Counted from the stretch's first letter, positions 16,910 through 25,932 are shown. The stretch is 64,000 bases of DNA from Methanobrevibacter sp. (GCF_017431965.1 NZ_JAFRKB010000049.1:1-64000), one strand, 5' to 3'. Numbers and translations: made by a program. The notes: generated from the sequence alone by a model not told the origin.

Positions 16910-18052
16910 TTATTCAATTGCACCTGTATTTTTAGTTTCGATTTTTTCAACCACTTTTTGACCTTCATCAGCCATGTCACTGAACATAAGTATTGTTTCC
17001 TTCATTTTAGGAAGAGCCTGTTCCTTATAGGTACTTACATCTTCAATGGCAGAAAGTGCTTCTGCAAAGGAAGCCTTTAAAACATCAGGAGAAATCATAG
17101 CCTCGGCACTGTGCTTTTGGATTTCACTTCCTTGCTCTTTAAGCATGTGGGAAGTTGATTCTATAATGCTTTCAGTAGTGGAATTTAGAATATTAATCTT
17201 ATCCATTACAATTTTTTGATCATATAATGCACTAGCAACCATTACACCGGTTCTTAATGCGGATACTGTTACGTTTTTAGCCCTGTTGACTCCACGGATT
17301 AATTCCTTGTTGTTTCTTCTAATAACATTTAGTGAAACAATACCTTGCTGGTTTACAACAATCATTTGCTGCATGTCCATTATCCTTTGCCTGAGCGGGA
17401 ATAAAATCTCTTCACGAACAAATGCAATCTTTTCCGGTTCAACCCCGTCGATTTCGGCCTGTTGGATTTGCATTTCGATGGATTCATCCATGCTTTTTCC
17501 CAGTTCAATATCTGCAAGAAGCTTATTTGTAACTTCCCTCAAGTAGTTTTCTTCATTTAACAAGGTAACATTATCATTTTGCAATACTTTGCCGCTGTGG
17601 TCCAATGATTCTATAATGTTTGATATAGCTGTTTCCGCCTTTTCATATTTCGCGAAGTATTTGCGGACAGGATTCATCAGGTCTCCTAAAAAGCCTTTTT
17701 TAGTGAAGTCCACTTTACTTGGATCCAAATCTTTCATCTGCCTGTCAAGTTCAGAAAGTTTATCTCCAATATTTTCAGCTTCCTTGCCGCCTTTGTTTAT
17801 ATCCGCAAATCGGGTAGCTAAAAGTTCATTTCTAGAAGCGGATTTAGACATGTCATCTAAACCGAAGCTTTCTAAAGGTCTTAAAATTCCTTCTCTTTCA
17901 GTTGGATTATTTAAATCAGCTTCAAAAATTGCAACAGCATTTTCACTAGCTTTATCTTTAAGATTGGAATTTTCTAATTTTTCTTCTTCCTCTTTAAGAG
18001 TAGTTTCAACATCTTTTTTTATTTCATCAACATCCAATGAAAATTCAGCCAT
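16910..18052 (-). CDS. TelA/KlaA-like toxic anion resistance family protein
   Basis: The start at ATG 18052 (380 residues) is fixed by AAGGTGATAGA just upstream; the longer reading frame begins inside the previous gene. The protein is acidic and coiled-coil rich, with the family's central blocks (GDKLSELDRQMKDLDPSKVDF, then KYFAKYEKAETAI, then EENYLREVTNKLLADIE). TelA proteins were linked to tellurite resistance, but their cellular role is unclear; they often travel with XpaC-like genes. That same partnership appears here in a four-gene operon. Confidence 0.85.
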   Translation of the reverse strand: MAEFSLDVDEIKKDVETTLKEEEEKLENSNLKDKASENAVAIFEADLNNPTEREGILRPLESFGLDDMSKSASRNELLATRFADINKGGKEAENIGDKLSELDRQMKDLDPSKVDFTKKGFLGDLMNPVRKYFAKYEKAETAISNIIESLDHSGKVLQNDNVTLLNEENYLREVTNKLLADIELGKSMDESIEMQIQQAEIDGVEPEKIAFVREEILFPLRQRIMDMQQMIVVNQQGIVSLNVIRRNNKELIRGVNRAKNVTVSALRTGVMVASALYDQKIVMDKINILNSTTESIIESTSHMLKEQGSEIQKHSAEAMISPDVLKASFAEALSAIEDVSTYKEQALPKMKETILMFSDMADEGQKVVEKIETKNTGAIE

Positions 18053-18062
18053 TCTATCACCT

Positions 18063-18659
18063 TTATTTTGTTTCATTAATTTCTGGTTTATCAAAATTCA
18101 ATGTATTCTTATCCATTTTTGCAGAACATTGTTTAATAACTGTTCCATCTCTAATTATTTCAACTTTAACAGAATCAACATCAATATATTTATAAGAAGT
18201 ATGATAACCTACTGAAATAGGATAATCTGTTTCATAATAAACATTTGATAGAGATTCAATTTCATGACCCAAATCAGTATTATTTTCATCCAAATACGTT
18301 GTTTTAACAATATAATCATTTTTATTGGAAGGCACTTTTTGGAACAACACTTCTACCCAATAGAAGTAATCTTTATTCTCATCACTATAATAACCATTAA
18401 TATCGCTAATGGTCAATGAAAATTCACCGGCTTCCCTACTTAAATCATCACCCGCATTAGCCTGACTGTTATTGCCCGTCATTGAAAATATTAAAATACC
18501 GCCTACAATAAGCACAACAAAAATCAGTGCAAGAAATATTTTTCCGTTTGAAAATATGTCTGATTTTCTTGAATCATTGTTAATGTCGTATCCGCAAGAC
18601 AGACAGAAATTTGATTCATCAGGTATTTCCTTTCCACATTTCGGGCAGCGTTTTGTCAT
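18063..18659 (-). CDS. Zinc-ribbon membrane protein
   Basis: ATG 18659 follows GAGTGATTGAA and gives 198 residues. The N-terminus is a zinc ribbon, CPKCGKE...CLSCGYD (residues 5-25), followed by one membrane segment (about residues 42-60) and an outside domain that looks beta-rich. Such zinc-ribbon/TM proteins are common in methanogens and other prokaryotes, with mostly unknown roles. It sits between the XpaC-like and TelA genes, with 5 and 10 bases of spacing, so a joint function is likely. Confidence 0.7.
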   Translation of the reverse strand: MTKRCPKCGKEIPDESNFCLSCGYDINNDSRKSDIFSNGKIFLALIFVVLIVGGILIFSMTGNNSQANAGDDLSREAGEFSLTISDINGYYSDENKDYFYWVEVLFQKVPSNKNDYIVKTTYLDENNTDLGHEIESLSNVYYETDYPISVGYHTSYKYIDVDSVKVEIIRDGTVIKQCSAKMDKNTLNFDKPEINETK

Positions 18660-18664
18660 TTCAA

Positions 18665-19567
18665 TCACTCATACTCCTTAACGGAATCAATCAAGTTTTC
18701 CATATCATCTATCAGATTTTTAACATCATCATGTGATTTTTCATCTGAACTTATATTGATTACAAGTTCATTGGTTAAATCCTCTATCTGGTCAATGATT
18801 GATTTTAAGGTACCAATCTTATTTTCAAGTTCACTTTCAACTCTTGGAGTGTCCTCAACGGCCAATTTAGCAATATTCAATGCGCCATCCGCCTCACTAT
18901 AAAACAGATCGTGTGACTTATCAATTGTCGCCATGAATCTATCATATGTGATTTGAGGAGGTTTAAAACGTTTTTCAATTAAGCCCCTGACAGTTTCCTC
19001 TTTTTCGTCAAATATGTCCCTTAACTCTTCAACTTCCTTAGTGTATTTTTTAAGAGATTCCAAACCTTCATCAGGACTTGCAATTCCTTGGCTTCGAGTG
19101 GTTTTAACTGTCTTAGATTTGCCAGTTTTACTTGAGCTTTTGCTTACATACTGTTTTAAGTTAAAGATATAATATAAATAAAGCAATGGAATAATAGCCA
19201 ATATCAAGACTAAAAACATTGCAAGACCATTTCCTCCATAAAAGACAGGAATTGCCATACAGACTAAAATCGTATAATATAATCCCAATACATAGGGAAC
19301 GGAATCATTGATAATCAAAACATCAGAGTTGCTGCCAACGCCCCTCTGAAGCCTGATTTTAGCAGCTTCCCGAGACTCAGGAGCATATTCCAATATTTCT
19401 TCCTCACTTAAAATATTTGGATCAGGTTCGATGATGAATTTTAAATCGGAAAGTGTTTCAATACAGTTTATTTGACTTCCCTTAATATCATAAACCTTTA
19501 AATCATCGTATTTTAAGGGAGATTTTAATTTATCTATTTCACCAGTTTTTGAGTTTTCAATAGCCAT
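18665..19567 (-). CDS. XpaC-like membrane protein with long coiled coil
   Basis: The 300-residue protein has a soluble N-terminus, two adjacent membrane helices (about residues 108-155), a basic linker (SKSSSKTGKSKTVKTTR) and a C-terminal helical coiled coil of about 110 residues. The domain order and the neighbouring TelA gene resemble XpaC (PF10112, named for an old indolyl-phosphate hydrolysis screen). The match is inference from layout, not a clear motif. The ATG follows GGAGAATTGCA. It heads the TelA operon. Confidence 0.55.
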   Translation of the reverse strand: MAIENSKTGEIDKLKSPLKYDDLKVYDIKGSQINCIETLSDLKFIIEPDPNILSEEEILEYAPESREAAKIRLQRGVGSNSDVLIINDSVPYVLGLYYTILVCMAIPVFYGGNGLAMFLVLILAIIPLLYLYYIFNLKQYVSKSSSKTGKSKTVKTTRSQGIASPDEGLESLKKYTKEVEELRDIFDEKEETVRGLIEKRFKPPQITYDRFMATIDKSHDLFYSEADGALNIAKLAVEDTPRVESELENKIGTLKSIIDQIEDLTNELVINISSDEKSHDDVKNLIDDMENLIDSVKEYE

Positions 19568-19669
19568 TGCAATTCTCCAATGAAAATATATTTAGATATA
19601 TTTATATTAATGTTTTTAAATATTTGTATTTAAATTGTTAATACATTGAAAGATTTACCCGGTGATTTA

Positions 19670-20191
19670 ATGGAATTCATTGATTTATTGCTCAAAAGAA
19701 GAAGTGTTCGTAAATACAGCGGAGAAGATGTTTTAAGAAAGGATTTGGACAAAATATTGCAGGCAGGGCTTTTGGCTCCAACCAGCAGAAACAGAAAACC
19801 ATGCAATTTTTTAATTGTGGAAAATAAAGAAACCCTCAAAAAACTATCCAAATCTAAAAAGACAGGGGCTGAAATGTTGGCAAATTCAAGCAAGGCAATA
19901 GTTGTGGTTGCAAATACTTTAATTTCAGACACCTGGATTGAGGACTCTTCAATAGCCCTCGGTTATATGCATCTGATGGCTGCAAGCCTGGATGTCGGCA
20001 GCTGTTGGGTTCAAATTCACCTAAGGCAAACTGCCGATGGTGAAGATTCCGAAAAAGTAGTTAAAGACATTATTGGCGTTGATGACTATTTCAGAGTTGT
20101 CGGAATACTTGCACTAGGAATGCCTGAAGGTGAAGTCAAGCCGCATACCCTTGAAGATATGGATAAAAGTAGAATTCACTTTTTGGTGTAA
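19670..20191 (+). CDS. Nitroreductase family FMN oxidoreductase
   Basis: ATG 19670 follows CCGGTGATTTA, a strong ribosome binding site, and gives 173 residues; an upstream TTG is less likely. The N-terminus FIDLLLKRRSVRKYSGED is the FMN-phosphate-binding signature, LAPTSRNRKP is the second flavin segment, and a LGMPEGE stretch lies near the C-terminus. Members reduce nitro groups or other electron acceptors with NAD(P)H through bound FMN. It is divergent from the TelA operon and convergent with the malate dehydrogenase gene. Confidence 0.88.
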   Translation: MEFIDLLLKRRSVRKYSGEDVLRKDLDKILQAGLLAPTSRNRKPCNFLIVENKETLKKLSKSKKTGAEMLANSSKAIVVVANTLISDTWIEDSSIALGYMHLMAASLDVGSCWVQIHLRQTADGEDSEKVVKDIIGVDDYFRVVGILALGMPEGEVKPHTLEDMDKSRIHFLV

Positions 20192-20200
20192 TTTTACTTT

Positions 20201-21154
20201 CTAATCTTCTTTTAGTTCATTTAAAACAAAATCAGTTGTTTCTTTAACAACATTAGCAGCTTCAAAAAACTTTTCCTTTTCATAATCGTTCATATGAATT
20301 GGCACAATCATGGCTATTCCCTTTTTCGATAAAACAACCGGAACACCTAATGAAACATCACTGACACCCTCAATTTGACCATCAAGATAAGTGCTTACAG
20401 TTAAAATCTTATGGCTATCAGTAATGACTGTGGAAATTAAGTTTGAAATTGCAAATGCCGGACCATATTCCGTAGCGCCTTTCTTACTGATAATGGTATT
20501 TCCTGCATTCTTAAGCCTTTTGATAAGTCTCATTACATCAATATCAACTTCTCGAATAAAATACTTTAAAGGAATACCTCCTATTGTTGTCGAACTTAAA
20601 AGCGGAACCATATGGTCTCCATGTTCGCCAATAACCCTGGTATGAACCTCTGAACTGTTAATGTTTAAATAGTTGGATATATATGCTTTTAATCTTAAAG
20701 AATCCAAGTGGTTGCCGATTCCGATAACTCTCTTTTTATCAAAACCGGAATATTCCAATGCCACTGTTGTCATTATATCAACTGGATTAGTTGCAACCAA
20801 GATGATTGAATCCGGCGCGTGAAGAGCTATTTGTTTTGCATAAGCCCTCACTATTTTTGCATTCGGAAGAGCTAAATCACGTCTGTTCATTCCTTCTTGT
20901 CTTGGAGTGCCCGCAGCAATTAATACAATAGCAGAACCATGAATATCATTAAAATCAGAAGTAGGAGTTAATGTACAGTCAATATCCTCCGCAGCCAAAG
21001 CATCATACATATCGAATGTTTCACCTCTGGCTTTTTCCACACTTTGAGGCCTTGCATATAAAACTATCTCATCAACTGTATCGGCTCTTGCTAATGTAAA
21101 TGCGACATTCTTTCCTATAATACCAGTTGATCCTAAAATACTTACCTTTACCAT
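20201..21154 (-). CDS. mdh: Malate dehydrogenase (LDH-like family)
   Basis: The 317-residue protein shows the LDH/MDH fold: nucleotide loop GSTGIIG at residues 8-14, AAGTPRQEGMNRRDL with the substrate-binding arginine on the mobile loop, ATNPVDIMT, and GEHGDH with the catalytic His. Arg and not Gln in the loop points to malate, giving oxaloacetate/malate conversion in the incomplete reductive TCA pathway of methanogens. Relatives in hydrogenotrophic methanogens use NADPH or NADH; coenzyme preference cannot be read here. Confidence 0.9.
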   Translation of the reverse strand: MVKVSILGSTGIIGKNVAFTLARADTVDEIVLYARPQSVEKARGETFDMYDALAAEDIDCTLTPTSDFNDIHGSAIVLIAAGTPRQEGMNRRDLALPNAKIVRAYAKQIALHAPDSIILVATNPVDIMTTVALEYSGFDKKRVIGIGNHLDSLRLKAYISNYLNINSSEVHTRVIGEHGDHMVPLLSSTTIGGIPLKYFIREVDIDVMRLIKRLKNAGNTIISKKGATEYGPAFAISNLISTVITDSHKILTVSTYLDGQIEGVSDVSLGVPVVLSKKGIAMIVPIHMNDYEKEKFFEAANVVKETTDFVLNELKED

Positions 21155-21340
21155 ATTTTTAATTTGTAAATTATTCTATAAAAAACTTTAATAAAATTTC
21201 AATTATTTACTATTAGAAAACATTTTTCTAATAATGAAAAAATAAACTCCATATAAAAATTATTGAGAAAAAATAAACAAAATAATTAAATATTATAAAA
21301 GCATTAACTAAATTTAACAAGTTTATAGGAGAAAAAAATT

Positions 21341-21637
21341 ATGGATTACATTCTCGTTCTTGCTAAAGTATATCCTAAATCAGGTTGTAAAGATACAGTC
21401 ATTGAATTGTCAGATGATTTGATAGAAAATACTCTTTGTGAAGAAGGAAATATTGATTATCAGTTGTTGAAATCTTTAAATGACAATACATTAACATTTA
21501 TTGAAAAATGGCAATCATTGGATGCGTTGAAAGAACATATGGCCTCATCTCACTTCCAATTGTTTGGCAGTGAAACCGAAGATTTCGTGGAAAAGATGGA
21601 TATTCAAGTTATAGGTGCTGAAGATTTAAACCTATAA
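21341..21637 (+). CDS. ABM-domain (putative quinol) monooxygenase family protein
   Basis: The 98-residue protein matches the antibiotic biosynthesis monooxygenase (ABM) ferredoxin-like fold: VLAKVYPKSGCKDTVIELSDDL, then CNIDYQLL-like spacing, FIEKWQSLDALKEHMASSHF with the conserved HxxSxHF element. The reaction in such small anaerobe proteins is unknown, and haem- or quinone-linked roles have been proposed for relatives. The ATG follows ATAGGAGAAAAAAATT. The gene stands alone. Confidence 0.75.
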   Translation: MDYILVLAKVYPKSGCKDTVIELSDDLIENTLCEEGNIDYQLLKSLNDNTLTFIEKWQSLDALKEHMASSHFQLFGSETEDFVEKMDIQVIGAEDLNL

Positions 21638-21649
21638 TCTCCCTATTTT

Positions 21650-22078
21650 TTAATCTATTACTTTTTTTAAAGCGTTTGAAGCTGCTTTTGAAAGCAAATC
21701 ATTTTCATATAATTCTCTTATCTCTTCTTTTGCAAACCATTTAAAATCGTCATGTTCCTCACTTATATTGACTTCATCAATTTCAGCAGTTACTTTCATG
21801 ATGAGCTGTATGGATTTTACCTGCTCATTTGTCTTGCATGCAGTATAGTCATTCTGAATAGCATTAAAAAGGGACTCGATTGTAATTTCAAGACCTGTCT
21901 CTTCTAAAAATTCTCTTCTAAGTGCATCGTCAAAAAATTCTCCTTTTTTGACCTTGCCTCCCGGAATTTCCCATTTGTTTGCATCGTGGCCGGATTTTGA
22001 TCTTACTTTAAGAAGCAAAATCTTATCATCCGCTTCACAGATTCCCCGAACGGACAATCCCCACATGTCTTTTCTCAT
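21650..22078 (-). CDS. Nudix hydrolase
   Basis: ATG 22078 follows GATAGGTTGTTTT and gives 142 residues; a longer version from 22108 has no such signal. The Nudix box G-x5-E-x7-REFLEETGL is complete at about residues 38-60 (GGKVKKGEFF, then REFLEETGLE), so metal-dependent hydrolysis of a nucleoside-diphosphate-linked compound is expected. MutT-like 8-oxo-dGTP cleanup is possible, but the substrate cannot be told. The neighbouring ferredoxin gene lies 43 bases upstream on the same strand. Confidence 0.85.
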   Translation of the reverse strand: MRKDMWGLSVRGICEADDKILLLKVRSKSGHDANKWEIPGGKVKKGEFFDDALRREFLEETGLEITIESLFNAIQNDYTACKTNEQVKSIQLIMKVTAEIDEVNISEEHDDFKWFAKEEIRELYENDLLSKAASNALKKVID

Positions 22079-22120
22079 AAAACAACCTATCTTAAAATAT
22101 TTTATCAATATATTTGAAAA

Positions 22121-22357
22121 TTAGTTTACAGTAATGCAGTCATTTGGACAAATCGCCATGCATACCTTACAGCTTTTACAAACCTGAGGGTCCCTGACAG
22201 ATGAAATGCCATCTACAATAATAAGCACATTATTGGGACATGCAATAGAGCATTTCTCACATCCCCCACAATCATCAGTATTGATATCAATGTGAGATTC
22301 AACAACTTCTTCAGTTTTGTCTTCCTTATTTCTTCTAAAAAAAGAACCTAAACCCAT
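22121..22357 (-). CDS. 2[4Fe-4S] ferredoxin
   Basis: ATG 22357 gives 78 residues; a TTG three codons earlier is weaker. Two classical motifs, CGGCEKCSIACP and CKSCKVCMAICP, coordinate two 4Fe-4S clusters. The N-terminus is a short basic stretch (GLGSFFRRNK), followed by an acidic linker. It should carry low-potential electrons in the cytosol. It lies downstream of a flavodoxin-like gene, but a strong terminator separates the two, so it probably has its own promoter. Confidence 0.9.
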   Translation of the reverse strand: MGLGSFFRRNKEDKTEEVVESHIDINTDDCGGCEKCSIACPNNVLIIVDGISSVRDPQVCKSCKVCMAICPNDCITVN

Positions 22358-22360
22358 TTT

Positions 22361-22408
22361 AATCAAAAAAAATTAAAAAAAAAAGTTTTAAGTTAATTTA
22401 AAACTTTT
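22361..22408 (-). terminator. Hairpin and T-run terminator
   Basis: The arms AAAAGTTTTAA (22381-22391) and TTAAAACTTTT (22398-22408) are perfect inverted copies with a 6-base loop. On the minus strand they are followed by a T-rich run of about 20 bases (22361-22380). The hairpin overlaps the last codons of the flavoprotein gene. It should end transcription of that gene before the ferredoxin gene. Confidence 0.7.
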
Positions 22409-22940
22409 TGCCAAGTTCATATGCTTCTTTCAATTTATCAGCTTGCTCTTCTGCAACAATTCCAGCAGGTCCGGCGCTTCCTGCATCCACATGACCGATA
22501 ACCTCATATCCCATGAAGGTAAACGGTGAAAATTTAGTCAATTCAATGTAGTCTGCATATGTTCCTTCAGGTTGGTTTTCAGTGAAAATTAAAGCGGCCT
22601 TTCCGGATAAGCTTTTATCTGGATTTTGACCAATACTATAGAATCTGTCAATTATTAACTTGCCCTGAGCAGACATTTGACCATAATAAATTGGAGTTGC
22701 AAATATTACGCCATCTGCAGCAACCAAATCATTTAAAATCTTGTTTCCGTCATCATCACGGACACATTCCGGATGTTCAGCACAGTACATGCATGCTTTA
22801 CATGGGGCGATGTCTTCACCTTCAAGGTAGTATTTGACTACTTCTCCGCCATTTTCCTCAATTCCCTTAATCATTTCATCCATCAATACATCACAATTTC
22901 CGCCTTTACGTGGACTAGCTTGAAGTGCTATAATTTTCAT
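22398..22940 (-). CDS. Flavodoxin-like NAD(P)H-dependent oxidoreductase (iron-sulfur flavoprotein type)
   Basis: The 180-residue protein begins with the FMN loop ALQASPRKGGNCDVLM, has CKACMYCAEHPECV near residues 47-60 (the compact cysteine motif of archaeal iron-sulfur flavoproteins) and ATPIYYGQMSAQGKLIIDR for the isoalloxazine site. Relatives exchange electrons between ferredoxin and oxygen or peroxide species. SD GGAGAGAAATAA precedes the ATG. It is a single gene ending in a clear terminator. Confidence 0.85.
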   Translation of the reverse strand: MKIIALQASPRKGGNCDVLMDEMIKGIEENGGEVVKYYLEGEDIAPCKACMYCAEHPECVRDDDGNKILNDLVAADGVIFATPIYYGQMSAQGKLIIDRFYSIGQNPDKSLSGKAALIFTENQPEGTYADYIELTKFSPFTFMGYEVIGHVDAGSAGPAGIVAEEQADKLKEAYELGKKF

Positions 22941-23061
22941 TTATTTCTCTCCAAATAATTTGATAATAATAGTTTATCTAAAAAAATATATAAATATTAT
23001 TTTAATGATTAAATTAATTATATATACTTAAAAATCAAATAAAGTAATAAGGTGAAGATTT

Positions 23062-23535
23062 ATGAAAAAGCTATATGCTTTACTTATAATTCTAATTGTT
23101 ATTTATGTAGGTATCAATGTTGGTGTTAACGGATTTAATATTACTTCCCCACAAACAAATGAAACTGTAGTTAGTGAAAATGCATTTCCAAGTCTTGATA
23201 GCAACTTTACAATGATCCCAATAAATAATACTTCCGCTAGATATGTTGATAACAATACCGGTGTAAATATTCTTGTTCAAACAATTAACCCCACAGAGAA
23301 TCTTTCAACAATCTATAATAATTTAGCTAACGGAAGCTCCTATACTTCCAGCCAGCAAATTGATCAGAATGGAGTAACTGCTTATTTCTTATATCAAGAG
23401 GGTCTTGAAAGTTACAATACTGACATCTATTTCAATAAGAATGGTCAAAGTTACAAGATTAGTGGATACAACACAACTTATGAAAACAGTGACTATTTCA
23501 TTAACCATTGTAAACAGATTATTGATACAATTTAA
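23062..23535 (+). CDS. Uncharacterised membrane-anchored or secreted protein
   Basis: The 157-residue protein begins with a signal peptide or anchor (KKLYALLIILIVIYVGINVGV). The rest is a small extracellular domain rich in Asn, Thr and Ser, with several N-x-S/T sites. No family is recognised. The layout of one short beta-rich domain recalls small PsbP-like secreted proteins of methanogens, but I cannot confirm it. SD AAGGTGAAGATTT supports the start. Confidence 0.65.
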   Translation: MKKLYALLIILIVIYVGINVGVNGFNITSPQTNETVVSENAFPSLDSNFTMIPINNTSARYVDNNTGVNILVQTINPTENLSTIYNNLANGSSYTSSQQIDQNGVTAYFLYQEGLESYNTDIYFNKNGQSYKISGYNTTYENSDYFINHCKQIIDTI

Positions 23536-23624
23536 TAAAATTAATTTAATGAGAGTTTAATCTCTCAAAACCTATTTTTTTAACTTCAAAAATTATTTTA
23601 AAAACTTTTTACAAAAACTATTTT

Positions 23625-24332
23625 ATGAAATTATCAAAATCAAAAGTTAATTCATATCTCAAGTGTCCTTTAGAGTTTAAATTTCAGTATATTGATGAGA
23701 TCGAAGTTCCTGAAAACAAATATATGGCTCTTGGAAGTGATGTCCATTTGATTGCTGAGAAGTTTACAGAAAAGTTCGGTGATGACATTTGCGATATTGA
23801 CACATACAACGAACTTTTAAAAATCGCCCATGATTTGGATATGGAGTATGATTTAACAGCACATATTGATAATTTAAGCACATTTTTTGATGAGATGTTT
23901 GTTGAAAATGATTATTCCCTATTTTCAAATGAAGAATATTTGCTTGACGAAGAAAACAGATTCTCTGGAATCTGTGATATTATTTTGGAAGATGAAAACA
24001 ATGAACTGGTGGTCATTGACTATAAAACCGGCAGATCAAGCTCATTTTCAAAATATCGTCTGGAATTATGTTATTATAAGCTCCTTGTTGAAAATGTATA
24101 TGACAGAAAGGTTTCTGCAGTAGGGATATTCTTTACAAAAAATGGAAAATTAAGGCTATTGGACGTTTGTGATGAGGACAATAAACGCAAATACCTGAAT
24201 CAAAATGAAATCAATGAAGCTGTTGACACATTGCGTAAAGTCAGAAAGGACATCAACAATGGGATATTTCCTCGTCGAAGGCAATTCCTATGTAAATACT
24301 GCACCTATAGCGATCTTTGTGATGAATATTGA
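23625..24332 (+). CDS. PD-(D/E)XK nuclease family protein with Cas4-like cysteine cluster
   Basis: The 235-residue protein has the RecB/Cas4 nuclease order: SYLKCPLEF with the first Cys (residue 14), a His in LGSDVHLIAEKF, the acidic GICDII, the catalytic VIDYKTG, then QYY-like LELCYYKLL, and three C-terminal cysteines in FLCKYCTYSDLC. The four cysteines fit a 4Fe-4S cluster as in Cas4 and AddB. No cas genes or CRISPR array lie in this window, so it is a stand-alone Cas4-like nuclease, perhaps for DNA repair or defence. It is convergent with the GNAT-fusion gene and 12 bases from its end. Confidence 0.8.
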   Translation: MKLSKSKVNSYLKCPLEFKFQYIDEIEVPENKYMALGSDVHLIAEKFTEKFGDDICDIDTYNELLKIAHDLDMEYDLTAHIDNLSTFFDEMFVENDYSLFSNEEYLLDEENRFSGICDIILEDENNELVVIDYKTGRSSSFSKYRLELCYYKLLVENVYDRKVSAVGIFFTKNGKLRLLDVCDEDNKRKYLNQNEINEAVDTLRKVRKDINNGIFPRRRQFLCKYCTYSDLCDEY

Positions 24333-24344
24333 ATCTGAAATTAT

Positions 24345-25787
24345 TTACTTGAGACTATTAATTTCATCTATGATTTCTTGAACGTCTTCATCTTGCTTAA
24401 ACTGATTTAAATAATTCAGACATATTTCAATTCCAGGCAAATTGTCATTTTCATAAAAATACCTTTCAAAATCAGTATAATCAATGCAGCTCATGTTAAA
24501 TTCCTCATAATAGTTAAGGGGATGATTGAACAAGAAATCATAACCCTCTTCAGTGATTTCATCAGTGAAATAGCCATTATCATTTAAAAACTCATTAATT
24601 TTAACCCAATCTATGTTATATGTATTTTCAATGGTTAAAACAGCATAATCAAATTCTATTCCTTCATTGATTAACCTTAAAAACTTATAAGCAACATATC
24701 TTATATCCTCTTTAAAATCAGAATTCTGATACTTGATAGTTTCAGACAAGCTGTCAAACATTTCATCTGGATTATATTTTAAGTTTATTCCACAGAAATG
24801 GCAAAACTTATCATGATTATCAACTGGCATATTACAGTATTGGCAAACATCACTATGTGATTTAATGGCAGGTTCAGTTGGTTTTTCAAATAGATAAGCC
24901 AATCTTATTAACAGTGAATCATTTAAAATCATTCCAGCTTCATATTCCTCTTTGATTTGCTGTTTGATTTTCAATGCATCATCAAAAGTTACATGCGCAT
25001 CATCAATTAACGATTCGAGATAGGGTGACAACTCATCGTCAGACCCTATAATTTCCTCAAGGGTATATGACTTTAAGGAAAGCTTTCCCTCAAGGTCCAA
25101 AACAATTTTCATCAGTTTTTCTTCATCGCTAAACACTTCTTTAATTTTTGAGAGATATTCCCCGTCAATAGATTTTCTTTTCTCCAAACAGTCATAATGA
25201 TTTATATCGTAATTCAAAGGAGAACTATAAGCAATTAAAGATTTTTCCAAATCTAGAAAATGAATGCTGGCACAGGTATTCAAATCATAAAAATGGGTTG
25301 ATAATTCCTCTTTTGAATCATAATCAGCGTTTGATATGACATGCTCACCGGGAACAATGAATTCTATTGAACTTGCAACAATATCCCTGCAAATATATTC
25401 AGCATAACCATATTTAATTAAAAGTTCAACAATTAATCTTGTTGGCTCCACAATACTCGGCTTATTGTGTTCAACCATTGTTTTTTCGAGTTCCGATAAA
25501 AATAGCCTGTTTCCTCTAAATTGAGGCATTACATAGATATTGTTTAAGGCAGCAGTTATAAATTCTCTTGAAAAATCATATGAGCAAAAACCAACAACCC
25601 TATTGTCATAGACTATCTCTTTAAATAAACTGCAGTTAGGACTTTTGACATTTAATCCTTCTTCATACATGGATTTCAGAATATAATCATAATTTTCTTT
25701 TAAAATATCTAAAACATCAAAATTATTTTCACTTAGATAGATTTTCTGAATATTGTCTTTTCTAAGTAAAAATTCAAAATTATCCAT
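24345..25787 (-). CDS. Large protein with GNAT-like N-terminus and internal zinc ribbon
   Basis: The 480-residue protein has three parts. Residues 20-150 resemble a GNAT acetyltransferase (AALNNIYVMPQFRGNRLFLSELEK, then YGYAEYICRDIV), though the acetyl-CoA loop is RGNRLF, not the usual Q/RxxGxG/A, so catalysis is doubtful. A zinc ribbon CQYCNMP...CHFCGIN lies at about residues 322-342. The C-terminal 130 residues are helical and acidic, with no recognised domain. The function is unknown. The ATG is CAT at 25785-25787 on the plus strand. Confidence 0.6.
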   Translation of the reverse strand: MDNFEFLLRKDNIQKIYLSENNFDVLDILKENYDYILKSMYEEGLNVKSPNCSLFKEIVYDNRVVGFCSYDFSREFITAALNNIYVMPQFRGNRLFLSELEKTMVEHNKPSIVEPTRLIVELLIKYGYAEYICRDIVASSIEFIVPGEHVISNADYDSKEELSTHFYDLNTCASIHFLDLEKSLIAYSSPLNYDINHYDCLEKRKSIDGEYLSKIKEVFSDEEKLMKIVLDLEGKLSLKSYTLEEIIGSDDELSPYLESLIDDAHVTFDDALKIKQQIKEEYEAGMILNDSLLIRLAYLFEKPTEPAIKSHSDVCQYCNMPVDNHDKFCHFCGINLKYNPDEMFDSLSETIKYQNSDFKEDIRYVAYKFLRLINEGIEFDYAVLTIENTYNIDWVKINEFLNDNGYFTDEITEEGYDFLFNHPLNYYEEFNMSCIDYTDFERYFYENDNLPGIEICLNYLNQFKQDEDVQEIIDEINSLK

Positions 25788-25932
25788 GTAGCATACCCCA
25801 AATATTACTTGAAATAATATTTAAATTAACTATATTTAAATTATTCTATTATAGAAAGTTGTTTAGGTTAAAAAAATAATATAATTTGAGTTATCCAAAA
25901 AAATATATTCTTAAAGCTATAAATCAATTAAT

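Noticed and set aside
17589-18215. 208-residue plus-strand reading frame over TelA
   Set aside because: It runs antisense to TelA and the zinc-ribbon gene, is Ser/Leu-rich as shadows are, and has no start signal.
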